NCBI RefSeq assembly: GCF_958450345.1
Contig: NC_088781.1
Coordinates: 116,634,431-116,698,430, forward strand
Reading direction: 5' to 3'
Origin: Calliphora vicina
Lineage: Eukaryota; Arthropoda; Insecta; Diptera; Calliphoridae
DNA length: 64,000 bases
Shown: piece after piece, positions 57,767 to 64,000 of the stretch
Layout of the letters: each line of letters begins with the position of its first letter
Position numbering within the stretch: position 1 is the stretch's first letter
Program-made: the position numbers and the translations under genes
Notes under the pieces: model-generated
Database searches by the model: none
Seen by the model: the letters and a program-made list of their open reading frames with translations, nothing else
What the model was told of the DNA's origin: nothing

Positions 57767-58260
57767 GGCGCTTGAACAACGCTACCAAATTATTCAAATT
57801 TACTTTGAAAATCAGTCATCGGTTCGCGCAACTTATAGACGACTGTTTTATCGCAAAATTTTTCAGCGATGAGGCTCTTCTTTTGCTTAACGAGTTTGTT
57901 AATTAACATAATTGCCGCATATGGAGTGAGACAAATCCACAACAGACCCTACAGACTCCATTACATCTAGAATAATGCTCCGTTTGGTTCGGTTTACACA
58001 TTGGTGGCATCATCGGACCTTATTTCTTCAAATATGAAGCCGGAGCTCAATGATTTTTTTGCTTGAAAATATGGATGACATTAATCCTGGCGATAACTTG
58101 ATGTAAAGAAATGGACCTATAAATTGGCATCCAAAGTTGTTCGTGTTATTCATGATAAACGGCCGGCAATGCTCGAAAAAGTGGTGAAAAATGCTAAGAC
58201 AAGTGGTCGCAACCTTCAGATTGATAATACCGTTCACTATCGTCTAGTCTTCTCAAATGA
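57767..58260 (+). pseudogene. DUF4817-type transposase relic, internally deleted
   Basis: Plus-strand reading begins LEQRYQIIQIYFENQSSVRA, the N-terminal helix-turn-helix. It joins directly to YRKIFSDEAL (first catalytic Asp), then after frame shifts VWFGLHIGGIIGPYFFKYEAG. It ends with RPAMLEKVVKN and a C-terminus near 58260. The ~110-codon middle and the second catalytic region are missing. It is the same family as 17807-19830 and 43656-43884. Confidence 0.7.
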
Positions 58261-58588
58261 CTAAACGTAATTCCAAAAGGCTCTTTAGCTCATAAGCTCA
58301 TAAGACAGCACGAGCATTCAGAATTTAGAAAATCCTATCGAATCCTTATTCCGAACTGTCAAAATTCCAAACCGATGCCAAAACTCTCCTGATTTCGATA
58401 TCCAAAAGCTTGTCGGGTGGCAAGTGTTGTAAGGCTAGTTATTCAAGTATAGTTAGGCAAATCTTAAGCTTAATATTTTTCTTTCCATGAGGACTGTCTT
58501 GGACTCATAATTTTACTTATATCGTTTACGTCCTCAGGTGGCGGATATATATGTCTGAATGTAATATATAGGACTTGACTGCATCCAG

Positions 58589-59541
58589 ATGATAAAAACA
58601 TCAACGCACTTCGATGTATGGGACTTATCACATCTGAAGTTAAGATGTGATAAGTCCCTTTTTTTAATTTTCATGAACGATTTACTAACAATCACTTCAA
58701 ATCCCATTTATTCTTTCGCGGATGACAGTAATATCTGTCACTCATATTCATTCGACCACAGACCTACTATTTCTGAGATTAAATTGTCAAGAATGAATAT
58801 GGACGACTCGATAAATTGTAAGGTCACGATTTATCTACAATCTCCAGATGGGGTGAATTGAACCGAGTTAATTTCAACTCACTCAAAACTCAGTGCTGCC
58901 TATTGACACATAAACGTCTCGAGATTTCACCAGAATCAATTCTTCGTATGGGTAACTCAACTGTTGGTGTTTCAGATAACCTTTTGATTCTAGGTACGAG
59001 AATACAGTGTGACGTCCGTTGAAATCGTCATATATTCGATGTTGCGAAGGAAACTTTTAGGTGCTTGGGTTTCTTGAGACGGTGTCGGAAATATTTCTCC
59101 CCTTCCGATCTTCTTCGTATATACACAAGCTTCATTCGTCCAATAATGGAATATAATGCCCACATATGGGCCGGAGCTGCAAGGTCAAGTCTAGAGCTGC
59201 CGGACCGGGTTCAAAGAAGGGCGGTTGATCTTATAGATGATGAAAATGTTACCCGGTTTATCGATACTTTAGAACATCGTCGTAATGTGGGCAGCTTATC
59301 CTTATTTTACAGATATTATCACGGGTGTTGTTCAGTAGACATAAGTAATCTTATACCCAATACGCGCACTTTCATTCGGAAAACCACACGACTATCACAC
59401 AGATCACACAGATCGCACCCATTTGCTATTAATTTGAGTACCGATCGCACGACACATTATAGAGAAAACTATTTATTTGGTCGAACCATACGTATGTGGA
59501 ATCTACTACCAGAGCCTAATGAATTCAGTACCGACGGCTAA
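58589..59541 (+). pseudogene. CR1/jockey-group non-LTR reverse transcriptase relic
   Basis: Starting near 58650 the plus strand reads FLIFMNDLL then PIYSFADDSNICHSY, where FADD is the RT catalytic box. Then, across frame breaks, come ISRWGELNRVNFNSLKTQCC and LGTRIQCDVR. A 158-residue open segment follows (59065-59541) with LRIYTSFIRPIMEYNAHIWA, DRVQRRAVDLI, LEHRRNVGSLSLFYRYYHG and a final RENYLFGRTIRMWNLLPE. This is the complete C-terminal half of a CR1/jockey-group ORF2. A hairpin at 58620-58658 sits where the PQGSVLGP motif should precede LLFLIF. Endonuclease and the N-terminal RT are absent. Confidence 0.8.
58620..58658. repeat. perfect 16-bp-stem hairpin followed by T7
   Basis: GGGACTTATCACATCT (58620-58635), a 7-nt loop GAAGTTA, and the exact complement (58643-58658). 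TTTTTTT follows immediately (58659-58665). It lies inside the RT relic. Confidence 0.85.
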
Positions 59542-59583
59542 TAGTGGTGAGTCGTCGTCATCAATCGTTTATAGGAAATCAAT

Positions 59584-59868
59584 ATGAAAGGTGTGCAACT
59601 TTGTTTTTTTTATCCCCAGCCCCACATAACAGGGAATGATTCCGAATCATTTGACTCAAATAATGATGCAAACACCACGGTGTTAAGCAAAAAAGACATC
59701 GATTATGTAGACACGATAATCGAGGAATTTAGTGTCAGCATAGCCAAACTTAGCACAAAGAGAAGAAAACTCTCTGGTGCCCAACAGAAGAAAGTATCAA
59801 AACTGAGAGAGAGCAAACCAACATACTCCAACCTCCATACAAGGGTTTCGATTAGACAACTATCTTGA
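59584..59868 (+). pseudogene. possible Gag-like/ORF1 fragment, uncertain
   Basis: A 94-residue frame with an acidic N-terminal half and a basic segment KRRKLSGAQQKKVSKLRESK. The phrase LSGAQ..K..KLR resembles basic stretches of insect non-LTR ORF1 proteins. There is no zinc knuckle in this piece. It follows directly on the RT relic ending at 59541, in the order expected if a second element's 5' end were inserted there. It could also be chance. Confidence 0.3.
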
Positions 59869-61161
59869 TATTCGGAAAAATGTAGCTTGATTTTAAAAAA
59901 ATAACTTGACAAATTAAAATGAGAAGGAAAAAAAGGTTCGTGCTCCCAAAGAACAGAACGTCATTGACCAAACAAAAAAGAATAGCTCTCCGTACTTAAG
60001 GAGTAATGACTCTGGCAATTCTCAACTCTCGAAATATAATTGTTCGGAGAATCAGACGGGAGATAAGAACGTACCTCTAAGCAAGCAATGACGTCGGTGA
60101 AATCTTCAATTGGGGGAGGAGATTATAATAGATTCTATCATTAAAGTGGAAGCCAAACAAAAACTTGACCAAGGAGTAGGCCACATATGCCAAAAGGAGT
60201 GGAGGAAGGTGAGAATGGAACTTTGTTATACTATCATCGATACAAATTGAGTATGCAGAAATAGAAAAGAAAGGATTGTGCAGTACATATAAGAGGCGGA
60301 CAACGATGCACCACAAATCCATATTGAGAGCTGCAAGTTCATTTTGAGTAAAGCCGATATCCCACCCTTGACCAAGACAACCTTCTTTAAAAAATGTTGG
60401 GGCAGTAAGTTAGACAGTAGAGCTTTTCTAAAGAATATTGTCAAGCAAAATAGAGGTTTGGACTTTGGGAAATGTGAGGTCTTCCACCAAGAACATATGT
60501 GTCGTACCTAGAGGAATTTGACAGTGATCTACTTCGACAAAGCAGATCCCGGTAAACGATTATACACCAGCGGAATAAAATTACGTAAGGGGCTGCATTT
60601 ATGTTAGCCACAATATAGACAAGTATCAAGATACGGTTTTTCATAATGTGATTGTGTCGACACCTAGCCGATTAAATGGTTAAAAAATAATGACAACAGC
60701 AGTCCAGTTTGTATTATGATGGATAGTCAAGCTTCTTGACAAAGCTATGAAACTTTGGAATGTAAACTGTTGATAAATTCTTACATCATATTCGGAGATT
60801 TCAAGATTATGCGGGTATGCGAAAAAGAAGAGTGGCAGATTCTACTTTCATCTTATGAGATAACTCCAAATAGAAAAAGAACTGAGGAAGTATTGAAATC
60901 AAATAGGACATGTAAAAGGAGAAGGACGAGACACTGAAATAGGTTTCGTGTCTATATATTTTATTGTATAAGGGATACAACTTTTGTAAAGGATACTAGG
61001 TTCTTAACTTAGCTCTATATATATATTCATATACATGTCTGGAATGGGTAAGGTTTAACTGAATTAACCCTCTTCTCAATTCAAGGAAATAATTATATTG
61101 AAACGTTTTTATTGACCAGCAAGAGGTACCATATTCAGAGACATAATAGGTAGTTTCATAT
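59869..61161. other. non-coding; possibly decayed retroelement
   Basis: Less A/T-rich than its surroundings up to about 60660 with short coding-like pieces (for example KVEAKQKLDQGVGHICQK near 60140), but no recognised domain. From about 60950 the sequence is A/T-rich and featureless. Confidence 0.35.
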
Positions 61162-61565
61162 TGTTACGTTTTTACCTTTTAAAAACGGCGGTTTATTTCC
61201 TTTAAATAAACCGGATACTTTTGATTGCAAATACAAACTGTTTAGTAGTTTAAAATTTGTAACAACTCTTTATGTATTCAAATGTACAACAACATAATGT
61301 CTTTACTTAACGATATTTCAAATTAGCCTAGATTGGTCTTAACGTTCAAAACTCGTATATTCGAATTCTAGAGCTTTCGATGTTAATGTAAGCAGCTTAA
61401 ACATTCAGTGTTGCCTTACTTTCAAACAATGCTAATCAACCGCATGCTATCAACATTGTTGATAAGTAGAAGCGTCTACTGATGGAAATGTTTATAAACA
61501 CGATGATTGTTGCTGGCAGTTGCTACAGACCGTTAAATTCAAATCGCTAGTGCAAATTCGTAACA
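61162..61565. mobile_element. solo LTR of the gypsy-like family, 404 bp
   Basis: Begins TGTTACGTTTTTACC and ends CGTAACA, with matched inverted termini TGTTACG/CGTAACA. It is flanked by ATAT on each side (61158-61161 and 61566-61569), a 4-bp target duplication as in gypsy-type elements. The first ~60 bp and last ~130 bp match the split LTR at 3729-6123. No internal retrotransposon sequence adjoins it, so it is a solo LTR left by recombination. Confidence 0.85.
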
Positions 61566-61569
61566 ATAT

Positions 61570-63892
61570 GTATGTCAGTTCTAGCCGTCCAGATTTCATT
61601 TATGCGGATTATTTCAAGATTTTGCTGTTCCAATTGTATCAAGTTTTTTTATCAGATTTAAAGACAATATTGCACCATGTTGAGCAATTTGTCGACAAAA
61701 CTAATATATAATTAGGAACCGTCGCTTTGAGAGTTGTTAAAAAATTAAATTCTTGTTGAAACGCGGAAATTTCCGAAGTATCTTTTCCAAACACTTAACA
61801 TTTTCTAAGTCTAATTCTTTCATCACTCTTTCACCTTATTATAAATAAAGTACAAAGAAAAATAGTTCCATTTAATTTCATTAAACCACAGAAAATTTCT
61901 CCACCCCAAATAAAACAAAAGATGATGAAAAGGTGTCAATAAATTACCTTAAAGTATCCATAAAACAATACGCCACAATTGTTACAATCTCATTCATGTA
62001 TGCTTTCTTCTAAAAATGTTTTCTTTTAAGATTTTATTTCATTTTCAGCCTCTTTAACATCTAAACCGCATTTGATGTATGTGTTCAAACATCAATACCT
62101 TATCTGGTGTTTTTAATATCATTTTAATGTTTTCATTGGAAATCACCTTAAGTTGAGGTTTAAGATGTGTTTTTGGTGTACGCTACAGCAAAATTGGGGA
62201 ATAGAGGAGATTTTTAATTCAATAGAGTGATTCAACAAAAATTAAATTACTTTGATGTTAGTGAAATAACAAGTTGCATATTAGCACTATAGTTAGTAGT
62301 AGATCGTAAGATCTTACAGAAGTCGTAATCAGTTGATTTGGAAATTAGGGTGTTTTACTATGATACAATTTGGAAACGGTCTAGTTTCGTTCATAAGAAA
62401 AGCTATAGGGAACTAAACTGCTTCCCCGCCTTTAATGAAAACATAATTATCTATTTATGCATACAATATTCTTAACTAAATGAGAATTATTTATATTCAT
62501 TTGAATGCTCTGCATTACAATAAGTTGAGAATTGAGTAATGCAGACTGTAAGTTAACCATTACAGAACAAAGCTATGCATTGCATTAAATTGAAGATGGA
62601 ATACCAAATATTGTAAGCTACCTATTACAGAACTACTTCTTAGTAATCCGGAAGGTATGTAGTTCTAATTATAAAGTATTTTAATCAATAATGACATGCT
62701 ATTGCCAAGTTTTGAATGTAATGTTAAACATAGATAAGTTTAAGTCTAGTCTATTTCAAATCTGTTAAAAAAAATCATTCGCTTTAACCCAAAAGGGCAT
62801 CTCTTAGTCGACATTTGTGTTTAAAAAACCATGTTTGTATTTGAAATTTTGTTTGTAGGTTTGTTTTGTTTTGGTTTCATTTCATTAATTGTATAACAAA
62901 CCAAAATCAAAGCGCTTTTATGTTAATTTAAACGCATTTAAATAACCAATAAAACATCTTTTAACCAAAATAAAAAGAAATAATTTTAAAAATAAATAAC
63001 ATCAATTTCGAATTCAATTTAAATTCGATCGTATCGCATGGCACGTTTTTATTTATATATTTTATTTTATTTCTATATTGTGTATATTTTAAACCATATA
63101 ATATCTCAAAATTTATTTGGTATTGTTTTAAAGAAGAAACAAAAAAAAAAAGAAATTCATTGTTGTTGTACATTGTATTTGAACTGAAAAAAATCTGTTA
63201 CTTTTCCAACTGGCAATCAATCAAAATTTTTACGATGTGTGTTTTTTTACTTCAATTTTACATAGAAATTTGTTGTTTGAAATAAAGTTTACTTTGTTTT
63301 GCTGATGTTAATGTTACTGTCGATGTTAATGTCAATGTTGTTGTGGTTGTTTTTCTTTTTCAATTAACATAATTTAATTATTGTTTTAAATCTAATCAAA
63401 CGTTATTTACTACATGGGTGGTTGGTCGTCTTTCAATACATTTGTCTTTATATATGGTGGTATAAGTTTGAAATGTCTGTGTATTTAAATATTTTATAGT
63501 TTTTTCCGTGTAAATGTTAATGGATCTTCTGTTGGTTTTATAGAGGGTTTTCTTACTTTGGTTTTAGCCAGACATATTGTCGCATTATTTGATTTAATGT
63601 AAGGAAATGATGCTCTATAAATGTCAGATTTTTTATTGGATTTTATATAACAATAGCTGTAGACAGTTTGACTCTTAAGAGCTAAGAGAGTGTTCATTTA
63701 TTTGTAAACCACCCACAAATTCTTGCACTTAGGGACATGTAGCAAGGAAATGTAACATTTTATTACTGTAATCGGATGCAGGTTTACCAGAGATACGTCA
63801 TGTACACACATGTTATTTTTCAGACTATAAATGTCACTCTGCAATTTATCAATCAATAATAATATTTTCCACTCTATTAAAAGCAAATACAT
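61570..63892. other. non-coding, no gene recognised
   Basis: A/T-rich sequence with TGTTAATGT runs (63300-63345). No domain, inverted-repeat pair or exon-like frame was seen. Confidence 0.5.
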
Positions 63893-64000
63893 AGACTTTA
63901 GGCTAGACTTTAGACTAGACTTTAGACTAGATTTTAGACTAGACTTTAGACTAGAATTTAGACTAGAATGTAGACTAGATTTTAGACTAGACTTTAGACT
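63893..64000. repeat. 12-bp satellite, runs off the window end
   Basis: About nine copies of TTTAGACTAGAC with point variants (TTTAGGCTAGAC, TTTAGACTAGAT, TTTAGACTAGAA). The array continues past the last base shown, so its full length is unknown. Confidence 0.92.

Overview
This window looks like nuclear DNA from a higher (brachyceran) fly, possibly a calyptrate. The evidence is its strong A/T richness, a single intron-containing C2H2 zinc-finger gene, long non-coding stretches, and transposon relics of kinds common in Diptera (mauritiana-type mariner, DD37E Tc1/mariner, RTE and I-type non-LTR elements, gypsy-like LTR elements, a DINE-1-like Helitron, foldback elements and MITEs). No prokaryotic gene organisation is visible. 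The species assignment is inference. Only one host protein-coding gene can be supported: a two-exon minus-strand gene (coding exons 33545-34558 and 27190-28245, about 689 residues) for a C2H2 zinc-finger transcription factor with eight fingers and an eh1-like putative Groucho-recruitment motif. Its 5.3-kb intron carries diverged repeats and three short inverted-repeat (MITE-like) insertions. An intact DD37E Tc1/mariner transposon with perfect 27-bp terminal inverted repeats lies immediately downstream of its stop codon, on the same strand. Layout: 0.25-2 kb, diverged tandem repeats and a tRNA-like SINE head. 3.7-7.5 kb, an internally deleted gypsy-like element on the minus strand, with its LTR split by a 2.15-kb Helitron carrying a ~112-bp tandem array. 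11.6-13.6 kb, a 17-bp minisatellite. 15.6-19.8 kb, nested insertions: an I-type retrotransposon inside a dispersed repeat, and a Transib-like element inside a DUF4817-type transposase gene. 21.4-25.4 kb, decayed retrotransposon tails and tandem repeats. 25.6-35 kb, the DD37E element and the zinc-finger gene. 35.5-42 kb, tandem repeats, an RTE 3' end and a foldback element. 42.4-45.1 kb, a decayed full-length mariner and a second foldback element. 47-53.3 kb, RTE relics, a second copy of the dispersed repeat and a mariner fragment. 55-56.3 kb, a mariner with a hAT-like MITE inside it and a 251-bp MITE. 57.7-59.5 kb, a DUF4817 relic and a CR1/jockey-group reverse transcriptase relic. 61.2-61.6 kb, a solo LTR of the gypsy-like family. 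The last ~100 bp begin a 12-bp satellite that runs off the end. Apart from the zinc-finger gene and the DD37E transposase, every recognisable coding segment is a broken relic. The most informative signals are structural: several nested insertions can be resolved to exact target sites by their duplications, and three near-perfect hairpins of unexplained origin occur, two of them inside retrotransposon coding relics. No multi-gene functional system was found.
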